From: Prochlorococcus marinus subsp. marinus str. CCMP1375
Lineage (GTDB): Bacteria; Cyanobacteriota; Cyanobacteriia; PCC-6307; Cyanobiaceae
Direction: 5' to 3'
Assembly (NCBI RefSeq): GCF_000007925.1
Contig: NC_005042.1
Span: 372,001 to 436,000 of the forward strand
Length of the DNA stretch: 64,000 nucleotides
Shown here: in pieces, positions 35,786 through 45,618 of the stretch
How positions within the stretch are numbered: position 1 is the stretch's first letter
Layout of the letters: each line of letters begins with the position of its first letter
Notes under the pieces: generated by a model
What the model saw: the letters and a program-made list of their open reading frames with translations, nothing else
The model's database searches: none
Told to the model about the DNA's origin: nothing
Position numbers and translations under genes: made by a program

Positions 35786-36735
35786 TAAATATTAATTAGT
35801 GAGCTATGTCCAATAGCTAAGGCTGTGACTAACATCCCCAAGATTAAGAAAGGTTGTGCACTTGCTTGATATTTGACATCAAATTCCAAAGGATCTCTAA
35901 GCAACCAAATATCTTGAAAAGTAATCTGTGGAATGATTAATAGAATAAGAATAACTGAAGCAAGGTGTTGACCAATTAAGATCAATACACCAACCATTGC
36001 TAGTTGAAAGATATCGATCATCCCAGCACTAATGAAGCTGGCGTTCCTAATTCCAAAAACTACAGGAAGTGATTGCAGCCCTAATTTTTTGTCCCCTTCA
36101 ACACTTTTAAAATCATTAATTACCGCAATCCCCAACCCTGCCAAGCTGTAGGCCAACGTTAACAGTGCTGTTGTCCAAGTTAGTTGACCAAAAAGTGCCT
36201 GGCCAGCCCACCAAGGTAGAGCTATATAACTGGCGCCAAGTGCATAATTGCCAAGCCATCCGTTTTGCTTAAGTTTTAATGGCGGAGCTGAATATATATA
36301 ACTAACAAGGGATCCTCCAAGGGCTAGATATAAGACTGATGGTGATGAGTGTCCTGCCCATCTATCAAGCCCATAAGCAAAAGATAGTCCTAACAAAAGA
36401 AGCACCCAAATTTGTATTCTTACTTGTGTTAGGGATATTGCTCCAGAAGGGATAGGTCTACTTGGCTCATTAATCGCGTCTATTTCCCTGTCATAGTAGT
36501 CATTTATAGTTTGTGTGTAACCTGTAAGAAGAGGACCACTCATGACCATGCACGCCAGAGAGGCAAGGAAATTGCTTAAGTTCCAGTGATAATTGCCGCT
36601 TGCAGCTGCACCACAAATGACTCCCCATAGTAAAGGTATCCACGTAATAGGTTTCATGAGCTGCAGACGCAGCTTCCAAATATTTGTTGTTTCTGATCCT
36701 CCTTTTATGCCAAGGAGCTGACGAGTATCACTCAC
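35785..36735 (-). CDS. chlG: Chlorophyll synthase
   Basis: UbiA-family prenyltransferase that attaches phytyl or geranylgeranyl diphosphate to (divinyl) chlorophyllide, here presumably to divinyl chlorophyllide in the Prochlorococcus pigment system. 316 residues, eight or nine TM helices, first Asp-rich motif NDYYDREIDAINEPSRPIPS and second NDFKSVEGDKKLGLQSLPV. PGG-ADS starts: ATG at 36735. It is followed directly by the PBP gene and preceded by the DUF2862 gene (11 bases), so the three probably form a unit. A strong marker of an oxygenic phototroph. Confidence 0.95.
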   Translation of the reverse strand: MSDTRQLLGIKGGSETTNIWKLRLQLMKPITWIPLLWGVICGAAASGNYHWNLSNFLASLACMVMSGPLLTGYTQTINDYYDREIDAINEPSRPIPSGAISLTQVRIQIWVLLLLGLSFAYGLDRWAGHSSPSVLYLALGGSLVSYIYSAPPLKLKQNGWLGNYALGASYIALPWWAGQALFGQLTWTTALLTLAYSLAGLGIAVINDFKSVEGDKKLGLQSLPVVFGIRNASFISAGMIDIFQLAMVGVLILIGQHLASVILILLIIPQITFQDIWLLRDPLEFDVKYQASAQPFLILGMLVTALAIGHSSLINI

Positions 36736-36746
36736 TTTGTTAATCC

Positions 36747-36971
36747 TCAGCTAGGTCCAATTTCATTCTCAAAAAACCAATTTTTTGTTCCATCAGCAAG
36801 CTTAACTACAAGACCCACTCCTCCTCCATCAGTCATTTTGTAGTCAGTGACAGTAGCTCTAGGATCAGAGTAGATCTTTTTAATCAAATTACTTGATATT
36901 CTATCTTGAACTTTATCAAGATCAATCTTGATCCTTGAACCTATTCTCGTAAGATTTGCTGATTGGGGCAT
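36747..36971 (-). CDS. DUF2862 small protein
   Basis: A 74-residue soluble protein (ATG at 36971; a TTG at 36980 would add three residues). It has a small beta-rich domain with IGSRIKIDLDKVQDRI, VTDYKMTDGGGVGLVVKLAD and a terminal NWFFENEIGPS, which matches the cyanobacterial DUF2862 family as I recall it. Function unknown. It lies 11 bases upstream of chlG on the same strand and probably shares its promoter. Confidence 0.8.
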   Translation of the reverse strand: MPQSANLTRIGSRIKIDLDKVQDRISSNLIKKIYSDPRATVTDYKMTDGGGVGLVVKLADGTKNWFFENEIGPS

Positions 36972-37031
36972 GACCGACAAGACTTAAGTAGTTGGGCAAC
37001 CCTAACAGTCGCTGTACTATAAATTGGAATT

Positions 37032-37805
37032 ATGGTTGCTCTTCGTTTAATTCCTTGTCTTGATGTTGCAAATGGACGGGTTGTAAAAGGTGTTAATTTC
37101 GTTGGCCTTAGAGATGCTGGAGACCCTGTAGAACTGGCCTGTAGGTATAGCAGAGAGGGGGCTGATGAATTGGTTTTCTTAGATATAGCTGCAAGTCATG
37201 AAGCGAGAGCAACGTTGGTAGAGATTGTCCGTCGCACTGCTGAATCTGTAACTATTCCATTTACAGTTGGGGGTGGAATTAGCTCAATAGAAGGTATAAC
37301 TGAACTTTTACGTGCAGGTGCTGACAAAATTAGCTTGAATTCATCTGCAGTTAAGGATCCTGGCTTGGTGTCTAGAGGGGCATGCCAGTTTGGATCTCAG
37401 TGCATAGTTGTTGCAATAGATGCTAAACGTCGTTTGGAAGAATCATCTGGATGGGATGTATTTGTAAATGGGGGGAGAAAAAATACAGGCTTAGATGCAT
37501 TGTCTTGGGCGAGAAAAGTTGTGGAATTAGGCGCTGGGGAAATACTTCTAACTTCAATGGATGGAGATGGAACTCAAAAAGGGTATGACTTGGAATTAAC
37601 AAAAACAATTTCTCAGTCAGTACAAGTACCAGTTATCGCTTCTGGAGGTGCAGGCTGTCTTGAAGATGTTTTTGAAGCCTTTGAATATGGGAATGCATCT
37701 GCTGCTTTATTGGCATCTTTATTACATGATCAAGATTTAACAATAGAGGAAATCAAGAATTATTTATTAAAAAAGAATTTAATAATAAGACCTACTAATT
37801 ATTGA
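37032..37805 (+). CDS. hisF: Imidazole glycerol phosphate synthase cyclase subunit
   Basis: TIM-barrel cyclase that, with the HisH amidotransferase, makes imidazole glycerol phosphate and AICAR. The catalytic Asp is in [18 protein letters not shown] (D11) and the second in VVAIDAKR (D130-type). Further motifs are [20 protein letters not shown] and [15 protein letters not shown]. 257 residues; ATG at 37032. Not in a his operon, as usual for cyanobacteria. The next gene, menG, follows after 113 bases. Confidence 0.96.
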   Translation: MVALRLIPCLDVANGRVVKGVNFVGLRDAGDPVELACRYSREGADELVFLDIAASHEARATLVEIVRRTAESVTIPFTVGGGISSIEGITELLRAGADKISLNSSAVKDPGLVSRGACQFGSQCIVVAIDAKRRLEESSGWDVFVNGGRKNTGLDALSWARKVVELGAGEILLTSMDGDGTQKGYDLELTKTISQSVQVPVIASGGAGCLEDVFEAFEYGNASAALLASLLHDQDLTIEEIKNYLLKKNLIIRPTNY

Positions 37806-37918
37806 GAAAGCTCAATTGAAAATTTTTTCTCATTTACTTCTACAGTAAGTCTTACTTAATATGCTTAATTTCAATTAAAGTAAATAATTATTCGTATAGG
37901 CTTACTTTTTTTATATAA

Positions 37919-38620
37919 GTGAAACCTCAAGATCCCATAGCAATTAAAGAATTATTTGACTCGGTTTCTAAAAACTATGATTTTCTCAATGATTTATTTA
38001 GCCTTGGGTTTCATAGGATATGGAAAAGACAATTGTTGACATGGCTTAAGCCTGCTTCAGGAGAAAAATGGATTGATCTTTGTTGTGGAACTGGAGATCT
38101 AAGTTTACCTTTGGCTCGACTAGTACGTCCTTTTGGAAGTGTTATAGGAGTTGACTTCTCTAGAGCGCAAATAAATTGCGCGCATAAAAGGAGCCTAAAG
38201 GAACCATGGTTACCTATTTCTTGGTTGAATGAAGATGTTCTTAAGGCAGGACTTCCTTCTTCTACTTTTGATGGTGTAGTAATGGCATATGGTTTGCGCA
38301 ATCTTTCAAGTCCAGAAGCTGGCTTAAAAGAAATACACCGTCTTTTGAAGCCTGGTGCAAGAGCTGGGGTTTTGGATTTCAATCACACAATTGAGGGCTC
38401 GAAAAACTCTTTTTTTCAGAAATTTTATTTACGTAATTTTGTTGTTCCAATCGCTTCAAAAATGGGGCTAAAGGAAGAATATGCTTATTTGGAAGAGAGC
38501 TTAAAGAAGTTCCCTGTGGGACTTATTCAAGAACAAATAGCTATTAATGTAGGGTTTCAAGAAGCTAACTACAAAACTCTTGCTGGAGGTCAGATGGGAG
38601 CTCTTTTATTAAGAGCATAA
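37919..38620 (+). CDS. menG: 2-phytyl-1,4-naphthoquinone methyltransferase (MenG)
   Basis: Class I SAM methyltransferase of the UbiE/MenG family; in cyanobacteria it performs the last step of phylloquinone synthesis for photosystem I. 233 residues with SVSKNYDFLNDLFSLGFHR, the SAM loop DLCCGTGDLSLPLAR and GVDFSRAQI, MAYGLRNLSSPEAGLKE and GARAGVLDFNH. The start is GTG at 37919; the region just upstream (ACTTTTTTTATATAAGT) is AT-rich. It converges with the DciA-like gene one base downstream. Confidence 0.92.
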   Translation: MKPQDPIAIKELFDSVSKNYDFLNDLFSLGFHRIWKRQLLTWLKPASGEKWIDLCCGTGDLSLPLARLVRPFGSVIGVDFSRAQINCAHKRSLKEPWLPISWLNEDVLKAGLPSSTFDGVVMAYGLRNLSSPEAGLKEIHRLLKPGARAGVLDFNHTIEGSKNSFFQKFYLRNFVVPIASKMGLKEEYAYLEESLKKFPVGLIQEQIAINVGFQEANYKTLAGGQMGALLLRA

Positions 38621-38621
38621 T

Positions 38622-39149
38622 TCAAACTCTTCTCTTAGGAGTGAGATCTTGCCTTCTACAAAGAAGACATTTCCCCCATAAAGATATTTCTCCAGAAGGT
38701 GCAGGAACATTGCATATTGGGCAACAATTTTTCCCGTGTATATCTGATCTACTTGGATGTTCTTCCCAAATAGCATTTTCAGTTTCTTTTTGAATACTTT
38801 TTTGAGGATAGTGTTGTTTGATTCTTATATCTTTGATTTCATGTCCTTCTGCTTTAAGTGCTGCTAGAAGTTGGATACGATTGAACATTAGCGCTTGTAT
38901 CCATTGAGGGTGATTTGCTCCAATTGTTAAAATGCCTCCATGGAAAGTTAAAGGAATACAATTTGATGCAATCTTAGGACCTGCTATCTTTGGCCAGTCT
39001 TGCCAAAGTGAAGCAATGCTTTGATTTTTATTCCATTCAACTTTTAATTGGTCTAGGCATTTAGATAAAGAAGATGGATTTGAAGTATTACCAGAGTTTG
39101 AACCTTCCCCAACATTGATTTTTGAGTTGGCGTAATTATCGAAATTCAT
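38622..39149 (-). CDS. DciA-like DUF721 protein with a C-terminal Cys4 zinc-ribbon-like tail
   Basis: A 175-residue DUF721 protein. The core (about residues 25-110) has LSKCLDQLKVEW, LWQDWPKIAGPKIASNCIP and the hydrophobic IGANHPQWIQALMFNRIQLL, typical of DciA, the DnaB helicase loader of many bacteria. The last 40 residues add two CXXC pairs, CCPIC and CLLC, separated by 17 residues, suggesting a zinc ribbon. Loader function is from family knowledge; the zinc site is inference. It converges tail to tail with menG and starts 135 bases from birA. Confidence 0.85.
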   Translation of the reverse strand: MNFDNYANSKINVGEGSNSGNTSNPSSLSKCLDQLKVEWNKNQSIASLWQDWPKIAGPKIASNCIPLTFHGGILTIGANHPQWIQALMFNRIQLLAALKAEGHEIKDIRIKQHYPQKSIQKETENAIWEEHPSRSDIHGKNCCPICNVPAPSGEISLWGKCLLCRRQDLTPKRRV

Positions 39150-39283
39150 TGCTTAATATTAAGCCGATTTTACTAAAAAACTTGGTTTGCTGGATTAATT
39201 CCTTAGTGAGTTTATAGATTAAAATCAAAAGGGATATGCTTAAGTTATAGAAGTTGTAAGAGCTAAAACATAATTGCTGTTTT

Positions 39284-40045
39284 ATGCAGAATTCTTTGCC
39301 ATGGACTGGAGCTGCCCCAATCACCTGTCTTATAAAAAGATCGGAGGTGTTAAAAAAATCTTGGGTCTTAAGATGGAAGCCCGTTTGCGGGAGTACAGAT
39401 ATTGAACTCTCTAGGTGGTTAAAGCAAAAACCATTGTCAGTAAATAATCCAAGAGCATTTTTAACTGGTAGACAATCACATGGCAGGGGACAGAGAGGAC
39501 GTATTTGGGATTCGCCGTTAGGTGGAGTTTGGCTTAGTGCAGCAATGACTTGTGATGTATCAGTTAAATCTGCTGGATTGTTTGGACTCGCAGTGGCTGT
39601 AGCATTGTCAAATAGGCTTGAGAGAAGCTTGATACCAGTTCAAATCAAATGGCCTAACGATTTATTAGTTAATGGCAAGAAAATAGCGGGATTATTGCCT
39701 CGTGTTTTTAGTAGAGGGCAAGAAGCGAATTTTTTATCTTTGGGAATTGGTTTAAATGTTTGCAACCATGTTCCAAAAGGAGGAATTTCGCTTTTGAAAT
39801 GTTCAGGAAAGAAGAATATTTCCACATTAAAATGGTCTTTAGAAGTTCTTTTGGCTATTGAGCAAGCGAAGATGCTTTTGCTTGATCCAAAGCATCTATG
39901 TAAAGAGGGAGAGAAATTTCTATGGGCAAAACAAATAAAGAAATCTCAATCAAATGAGATTTGGGATGTTGAAGGATTAGATCTCGATGGGAAACTTAGA
40001 GTAAGCAGAGGTTTTATAAAAGAGAATTGGAACCGTTGGGAATAA
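39284..40045 (+). CDS. birA: Biotin--[acetyl-CoA carboxylase] ligase
   Basis: Attaches biotin to the BCCP subunit of acetyl-CoA carboxylase. 253 residues without an N-terminal helix-turn-helix, so a group I (non-regulatory) BirA. The biotin/ATP site is GRQSHGRGQRGRIWDSPLGG, with KWPNDLLVNGKKIAGLL and LGIGLNVCNH. A short SH3-like C-terminal domain follows. ATG at 39284. Convergent with the ABC ATPase gene 15 bases downstream. Confidence 0.93.
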   Translation: MQNSLPWTGAAPITCLIKRSEVLKKSWVLRWKPVCGSTDIELSRWLKQKPLSVNNPRAFLTGRQSHGRGQRGRIWDSPLGGVWLSAAMTCDVSVKSAGLFGLAVAVALSNRLERSLIPVQIKWPNDLLVNGKKIAGLLPRVFSRGQEANFLSLGIGLNVCNHVPKGGISLLKCSGKKNISTLKWSLEVLLAIEQAKMLLLDPKHLCKEGEKFLWAKQIKKSQSNEIWDVEGLDLDGKLRVSRGFIKENWNRWE

Positions 40046-40060
40046 AAAACTTTTTGAGTT

Positions 40061-40741
40061 TTAAGAAAGTTGAATGATTTTTCCATCTTTAAATAGAGCC
40101 TTCTTTTTTGCTCTCAAAGCCACTTCATCTTCGTGTGTGACTAGCACTAGAGTTATCCCTTGACTATGCAAATCATCAAATAAATTCAGTACATCCTCAG
40201 TAGTATTAGAATCAAGTGCTCCTGTGGGTTCGTCTGCAAGTAGAAGCGAAGGTTTATTTATGATTGCTCTGGCAATAGCAACTCGTTGTTGTTGACCTCC
40301 GGAAAGCTGATTTGGCCGATTATTCATTCTTTCCGTTAAACCGACTCTCTCAAGTGCTATTTCTGCCAATTCTTTTCTTTCAGCAGGAGGTATGCATGCG
40401 TAAAGCATTGGCAGCATTACATTTTCTAGTGCAGTGGCATCTTGCAGAAGATGAAATTGTTGGAAGACGAAACCAAGCTCTTGATTGCGCAGATCTGCAA
40501 GTTCATCGTCACTAAGCTCCTGGACGGCATTCCCATTAAGTTGATAGTGACCGTAAGTTGGCCTATCAAGGCAGCCCAAAATGTTCATAGCAGTACTTTT
40601 CCCAGATCCACTTGCTCCCATGACAGCAAGATAATCTCCTTTATTAATTTCTAGGTTTAATTCGTCTAGAGCTTTTACTACTAAATCTCCTTCTCCATAG
40701 TGTTTGCTTACATTAGAAAGCTTTGCGACAAGATTATTCAT
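40061..40741 (-). CDS. ABC transporter ATPase (MacB/LolD type)
   Basis: A 226-residue cytoplasmic ATPase. Walker A is MGASGSGKSTAMNIL, Q-loop FVFQQFHLLQDATALENV, signature LSGGQQQRVAIARAI, Walker B LLLADEPTGALDSNT and H-loop VTHEDE. The subclass pairs with FtsX-like permeases in lipoprotein release or macrolide/peptide efflux (including DevA in cyanobacteria). No permease is adjacent, so the partner is elsewhere. It lies between birA and ndhB on the minus strand with 9 bases to ndhB, so it may be cotranscribed with it. Confidence 0.9.
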   Translation of the reverse strand: MNNLVAKLSNVSKHYGEGDLVVKALDELNLEINKGDYLAVMGASGSGKSTAMNILGCLDRPTYGHYQLNGNAVQELSDDELADLRNQELGFVFQQFHLLQDATALENVMLPMLYACIPPAERKELAEIALERVGLTERMNNRPNQLSGGQQQRVAIARAIINKPSLLLADEPTGALDSNTTEDVLNLFDDLHSQGITLVLVTHEDEVALRAKKKALFKDGKIIQLS

Positions 40742-40750
40742 TCAATTAAT

Positions 40751-42325
40751 TCAACCTATTGCACCTTTTTCTGCTGCAAGAGTCAGGGCTTCTTGAAGTA
40801 AGGGCGTTCCAGCAACTGCACTATTTGCCCATTTGAATAATGGATTTGATAGAACACCCCCTATCGCAGTTGCAAAAACACAAGTCAGGAGAGCAAATCT
40901 TAAAGTAGGCATTCCAATGGAATTCCATTGGATTAATGGATAAGCTTTTACAAGTTCGGATGCTTCTTGAGGTTCTTTAACTACCATCATTTTTATTACC
41001 GAGATGTAGTAATAAATCGAAACTACAGATGTTACAAGCCCCACAATTACTAATAAATATTGTCCGTCCGACCAACCTGCAAAGAAAAGGTATATTTTGC
41101 CGAAGAATCCAAGCATTGGGGGGATGCCTCCTAAAGAAAGCAGACATAAACTTAGTCCTAAAGTAATTAAAGGATCTTTTTGGTATAGACCTGCATAATC
41201 TGCAATCCGGTCGCTACCGGTTCTAAGTGAAAAAAGAATAATGCATGCAAATGCCCCAAGATTCATAAATAAATAGGCAGCCATATAAAGGATCATTGCG
41301 GCATAGCCTTCTTCAGTTCCACAAACAAGCCCAATCATGACAAAACCAGCTTGCCCTATAGAGCTATATGCCAACATTCGTTTCATTGATGTTTGAGCAA
41401 GGGCTACAACGTTCCCTAAAGTCATACTCAGGACAGCTAAAACAGTAAAAAGAAGTTTCCATTGATCATCAAACGCGTTAAAGCAGCCAACTAGAATTCT
41501 TACTGCTAAGGCAAACCCTGCAGCCTTTGAACCGACTGAAAGGAAAGCAACTACAGGTGTAGGAGACCCTTCATAGACATCTGGAGTCCATTGATGGAAT
41601 GGCACTGCCGCTATCTTGAAGGCAACAGTTGCAAGAATAAATACAAGAGCCAACGCTGCTAATGGGGTTGGACTTGTTTGAAGTGCTATCCCAATACTTT
41701 CAAGACTTGTTGATCCACTTAACCCATAAAGCAATGATGCTCCGTATAGAAATACGGCAGCGGCAGCAGATCCAACAAGTAAATATTTTAGAGCCGCTTC
41801 AGAACTTCTGGCATCTCTCTTTAGATATCCGGCGAGTAGATAACTTGCTACTGATAGGGTCTCAAGAGAAATAAAAATGCTTATTAAGTCTGTAGATCCA
41901 CATAAAAGCATTGCTCCAAGAGTTGCCGCTAAAAGAATTGCTGCATATTCTCCAACTGGGCTACCACTTTGTTCAGCATATCTCCAACTGATTAGAAGTG
42001 ATATAAGAGTGGAGAGTGCAACAACTGCTCGAAATGCAATTGAAAAATTGTCGGCTATAAATGCACCAAGGAACGCAGATTCAGGTGATTGGTTCCATCC
42101 AAAGCCAAGAATGATTAATGCAGACCCTAGACCTGCATAGCAGATAGGGGGTGACCATCTTTTTGAGATTTCTTCCCCGGCAAGATCAACCAACAAGGTC
42201 CCAATCAAGGCTAAGAGAACAAATCCTTCAGGTAAAATTGCTTTTGCATTTAGCGAAAGATTTAAGAGTTCTCCAGGGGAGGCCATCCCTTGGATAGTTA
42301 AAAGAGGTGTACCCATATCGGGCAT
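40751..42325 (-). CDS. ndhB: NAD(P)H dehydrogenase-1 subunit NdhB
   Basis: Proton-pumping antiporter-like subunit of the cyanobacterial NDH-1 complex, used in respiration and cyclic electron flow in the thylakoid membrane. 524 residues with about 14 TM helices; key charged segments are [40 protein letters not shown] and the lysine in [20 protein letters not shown] at 42325 (a second at 42316). A 128-base gap separates it from divergent topA. Confidence 0.95.
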
Positions 42326-42453
42326 TGTTTTTACGAAAAAATACCTGCTTTTTTAACTCTAGCGATGTTATGAAATATGCCTTAGTTATGACTATGGTCT
42401 ATGCATTTTGGTGGTTGATGCGATAAAGATAAATAACAGTTATTTCTTCGCCT

Positions 42454-45132
42454 GTGGGGCACACCTTGGTCATCGTAGAAAGTCCAACCAAAGCAAGAAC
42501 TATAAAAAGCTTCTTGCCCAAGGGTTTTCAAGTGATTGCTTCTATGGGGCATGTTAGGGACCTTCCAAAAGGTGCCAGTGAGATTCCTGCTGCTATGAAG
42601 AAAGAAAAATGGTCAAGGATTGGAGTTAATACAGCAGAAGATTTTGAACCTTTGTACGTAGTTCCAAAAGATAAGAAGAAGGTAGTGAGAGAATTGAAGT
42701 CAGCATTAAAAGATGCAAAAGAGGTTTTATTAGCAACTGATGAAGATCGAGAGGGGGAAAGTATTAGTTGGCATTTGTTGGAGCTATTGAAGCCCAAGGT
42801 TCCAACAAAACGAATGGTTTTTCATGAAATTACAAAACAAGCTATTACCAAAGCTCTGCAAAAAACCAGAGACCTTGATATGGAACTTGTCCATGCTCAA
42901 GAGACTAGAAGAATTCTTGATAGATTAGTTGGATATACCCTTTCACCACTTTTGTGGAAGAAAGTTGCATGGGGACTTTCTGCTGGTCGTGTTCAGTCTG
43001 TTTCAGTAAGACTATTGGTTAAACGTGAAAGAGAAAGGAGGGCCTTTCAACGAGCAAGTTATTGGGATCTGAAAACAATTCTTGAAAAAAATAATGTTCC
43101 TATTGAAGCGCGTTTGATTAATTATGCTGATCAAAAGATTGCCAAAGGGAGTGATTTTGATGAAAAAACGGGGAAGCTTAAAGTGGGAAACAAATCAAAT
43201 TTGCTTAAGGAAAAGGAAGCAAAAGAGCTGGTAACTTTATTGGCAGCAGACAAGTGGATAGTTAAATCTGTAGATAAAAAACCAACTATTAGGAAGCCTG
43301 TTCCTCCGTTTACAACAAGTACTTTGCAACAGGAGGCCAATAGGAAGATGAGGCTTTCCGCTAGAGAAACAATGCGTTGCGCTCAAGGCTTGTATGAACG
43401 AGGGTTTATCACATATATGAGAACAGATTCTGTAAACTTGTCGGAACAAGCAATTAGGGCTTCTAGAAAATGTGTTGAATTGCGCTATGGAAAAGATTAT
43501 CTAAGTGAAGCCCCTAGACAATTTGCTTCAAGCACAAGAAATGCACAAGAAGCTCATGAGGCTATTAGACCCGCAGGAGAAACTTTTAGAGCTCCAAATG
43601 ATACAGGACTAAATGGTCGTGATTTGGCTTTGTATGAGCTGATATGGAAAAGGACTGTTGCTAGTCAGATGGCGGAAGCTCGTTTGACAATGCTTTCGGT
43701 GGATATCAGTGTTCGAGATGCGATTTTCAGAGCATCGGGTAAAAATATTGATTTCCCTGGTTTTTTCAGAGCTTATGTTGAGGGTAGTGATGACCCAGAA
43801 GTTGCTTTAGAGGGACAGGAAATTGTTTTACCTGTTCTCAACGTAGGTGATGTGCTCTCTCCTAAGTCAGTTGATGCTATGGGACATGAAACGAAACCTC
43901 CCGCTCGTTATAGCGAAGCATCTTTAGTAAAGACTTTAGAAAAAGAGGGAATTGGAAGACCTTCTACTTACGCAAGCATTATTGGAACGATTGTTGATAG
44001 AGGGTATGCATCTTTGAGTGCTAATTCTCTTGCACCTACTTTTACAGCCTTTGCAGTAACGTCTCTTTTAGAAGAGCATTTCCCTGATTTAGTAGATACT
44101 ACATTTACAGCTCGCATGGAATCTTCTCTAGATGAGATTTCTTCTGGCACGGTTCAGTGGCTTCCTTATCTAGAATCTTTTTATAAAGGTAGAAAGGGGT
44201 TGGCTGCGCAGGTTGATAAGAGAGAAGGTGATATTGATGGGAAAGCTTATAGAAAAGTTGACCTTGAGGGGATCCCTTGCACAGTTCGCATTGGGTCTAA
44301 TGGACCCTGGCTGGAAGGGAAGAGGATTAATGAGGAAGGTGAAGAAGTTGATGCAAAAGGGAATTTGCCAATAGATATTACCCCCGGAGATCTTGATGAA
44401 GAGAAAGTCAAGCAAATATTGGATGGTCCTTCAGATCTTGGAAATCACCCTGATACAGGCGAAAAAGTTTATCTTCGCTTTGGTCCATGGGGACCATTTG
44501 TTCAACTTGGAGAAGCTTTAGATAAAAAAGAAAAACCTCGCCGTGCATCACTTCCTAAAAATATAAAAACTCAAGAACTGTCTTTAGATGAAGCTGTAAA
44601 GCTTTTAAGTTTGCCTCGCTTACTTGGAGAACACCCTGATGGTGGAACAATTGAAGCTCGTACAGGGCAGTTCGGACCATATGTTGTTTGGGATAAAGGT
44701 AATGGTGAAAAACCTGATAATCGTTCTCTAAAAAAAGAAGATGATGTATATGAAATTGATTTAAAGAGAGCTATTGAACTTTTAGCAATACCTAAACTTG
44801 GGCGGGGAGGACGAATGGCCTTAAGAGATTTAGGTGTACCTAAAGGAGGAGAAGAAAATATTCATGTTTATAACGGACCTTATGGTCTTTATGTTAAGCA
44901 GGGGAAGATAAATGCATCTTTACCAAAAGGGAAGGGTGCTGAAGAAATTACAATTGAGGAAGCTATCCAATTATTAGAGGTAAAGAAATCAAGTAAAACA
45001 TCTTCAACAACAAAGAAAAAAAGTACAACAACAAAGAAAAAGAGTACAACAACAAAGAAAAAAAGTACAACAACAAAGACAGGTCGTTTAAGAGCAAGTC
45101 AAGTAAAGGTTATTAAGCCAAAAGATAAGTAA
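42454..45132 (+). CDS. topA: DNA topoisomerase I
   Basis: Type IA topoisomerase relaxing negative supercoils. 892 residues with the Toprim domain VIVESPTKARTIKSF and DEDREGE, the catalytic tyrosine in FITYMRTDSVNLS (about residue 330), and EGIGRPSTYASIIGTI. The C-terminus has no Cys4 zinc fingers; instead there are repeated domains (GPWGPFVQLGE, GQFGPYVVWD, NGPYGLYVKQG) and then a KKKSTTT tail encoded by 21-base tandem repeats. The start is GTG at 42454. It heads a plus-strand run of genes to about 48.5 kb. Confidence 0.96.
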   Translation: MGHTLVIVESPTKARTIKSFLPKGFQVIASMGHVRDLPKGASEIPAAMKKEKWSRIGVNTAEDFEPLYVVPKDKKKVVRELKSALKDAKEVLLATDEDREGESISWHLLELLKPKVPTKRMVFHEITKQAITKALQKTRDLDMELVHAQETRRILDRLVGYTLSPLLWKKVAWGLSAGRVQSVSVRLLVKRERERRAFQRASYWDLKTILEKNNVPIEARLINYADQKIAKGSDFDEKTGKLKVGNKSNLLKEKEAKELVTLLAADKWIVKSVDKKPTIRKPVPPFTTSTLQQEANRKMRLSARETMRCAQGLYERGFITYMRTDSVNLSEQAIRASRKCVELRYGKDYLSEAPRQFASSTRNAQEAHEAIRPAGETFRAPNDTGLNGRDLALYELIWKRTVASQMAEARLTMLSVDISVRDAIFRASGKNIDFPGFFRAYVEGSDDPEVALEGQEIVLPVLNVGDVLSPKSVDAMGHETKPPARYSEASLVKTLEKEGIGRPSTYASIIGTIVDRGYASLSANSLAPTFTAFAVTSLLEEHFPDLVDTTFTARMESSLDEISSGTVQWLPYLESFYKGRKGLAAQVDKREGDIDGKAYRKVDLEGIPCTVRIGSNGPWLEGKRINEEGEEVDAKGNLPIDITPGDLDEEKVKQILDGPSDLGNHPDTGEKVYLRFGPWGPFVQLGEALDKKEKPRRASLPKNIKTQELSLDEAVKLLSLPRLLGEHPDGGTIEARTGQFGPYVVWDKGNGEKPDNRSLKKEDDVYEIDLKRAIELLAIPKLGRGGRMALRDLGVPKGGEENIHVYNGPYGLYVKQGKINASLPKGKGAEEITIEEAIQLLEVKKSSKTSSTTKKKSTTTKKKSTTTKKKSTTTKTGRLRASQVKVIKPKDK
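45005..45078 (+). repeat. 21-bp tandem repeat in the 3' end of topA
   Basis: Unit TACAACAACAAAGAAAAAGAG (or close variants) repeats with a 21-base period, with T positions at 45024, 45045 and 45066; it encodes KKKSTTT. The whole-codon period keeps the frame, so copy number can change without disrupting topA. Confidence 0.85.
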
Positions 45133-45166
45133 TGATTATTTTAAAATTAGTCATTTCTAGAAAATC

Positions 45167-45613
45167 ATGAAGATATTTTTGGCACTAATTTGCTTTTTTG
45201 TGATTCAGTCATGTTCAAATTCGAAAGTTGGCGAAAGACTTGCCAATAGCTTTGAAGCCCCCGTTCAATCACAAGGAAAGGATAGGAAAAAAGATGAACC
45301 TATAGGAGATAAAACTTCTAAAGCAAAAAGTAATAAGATTACAATTGCTAAACGCGCTTCAAAACAAAAAGTAAACTTAGAAAAAAAGAAAAAGCCTCAT
45401 ATTACTAAAAAAAAATTGACTCCTTCCCCTAAAAGAGATAGATCTTTTAAACCTAAACCTTATAGAATTATTATTAGATTGTCAGGAGCAAATCCTTCTG
45501 CTCCAGCAGAAGAAGTAACAAATGCCTTGCGTGATGCTGGCGTGAGTTTTGAAATTGAAAAAATAGAGAGTTTTAATAAAAAAACAGTTTCTAAAGATTC
45601 ATTCTCGAGGTAA
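45167..45613 (+). CDS. Lysine-rich putative lipoprotein
   Basis: A 148-residue protein with a probable lipoprotein signal: MKIFLALICFFVIQSC, with the lipobox IQSC placing the lipidated cysteine at residue 16. The middle is highly basic and low in complexity (KQKVNLEKKKKPHITKKK), and the last 45 residues form a compact segment (KPKPYRIIIRLSGANPSAP, then a helix and IEKIESF). Likely anchored in a membrane and perhaps binding an acidic partner; this is inference. It sits between topA and the DUF2232 gene, closely spaced. Confidence 0.7.
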   Translation: MKIFLALICFFVIQSCSNSKVGERLANSFEAPVQSQGKDRKKDEPIGDKTSKAKSNKITIAKRASKQKVNLEKKKKPHITKKKLTPSPKRDRSFKPKPYRIIIRLSGANPSAPAEEVTNALRDAGVSFEIEKIESFNKKTVSKDSFSR

Positions 45614-45618
45614 GTGAT

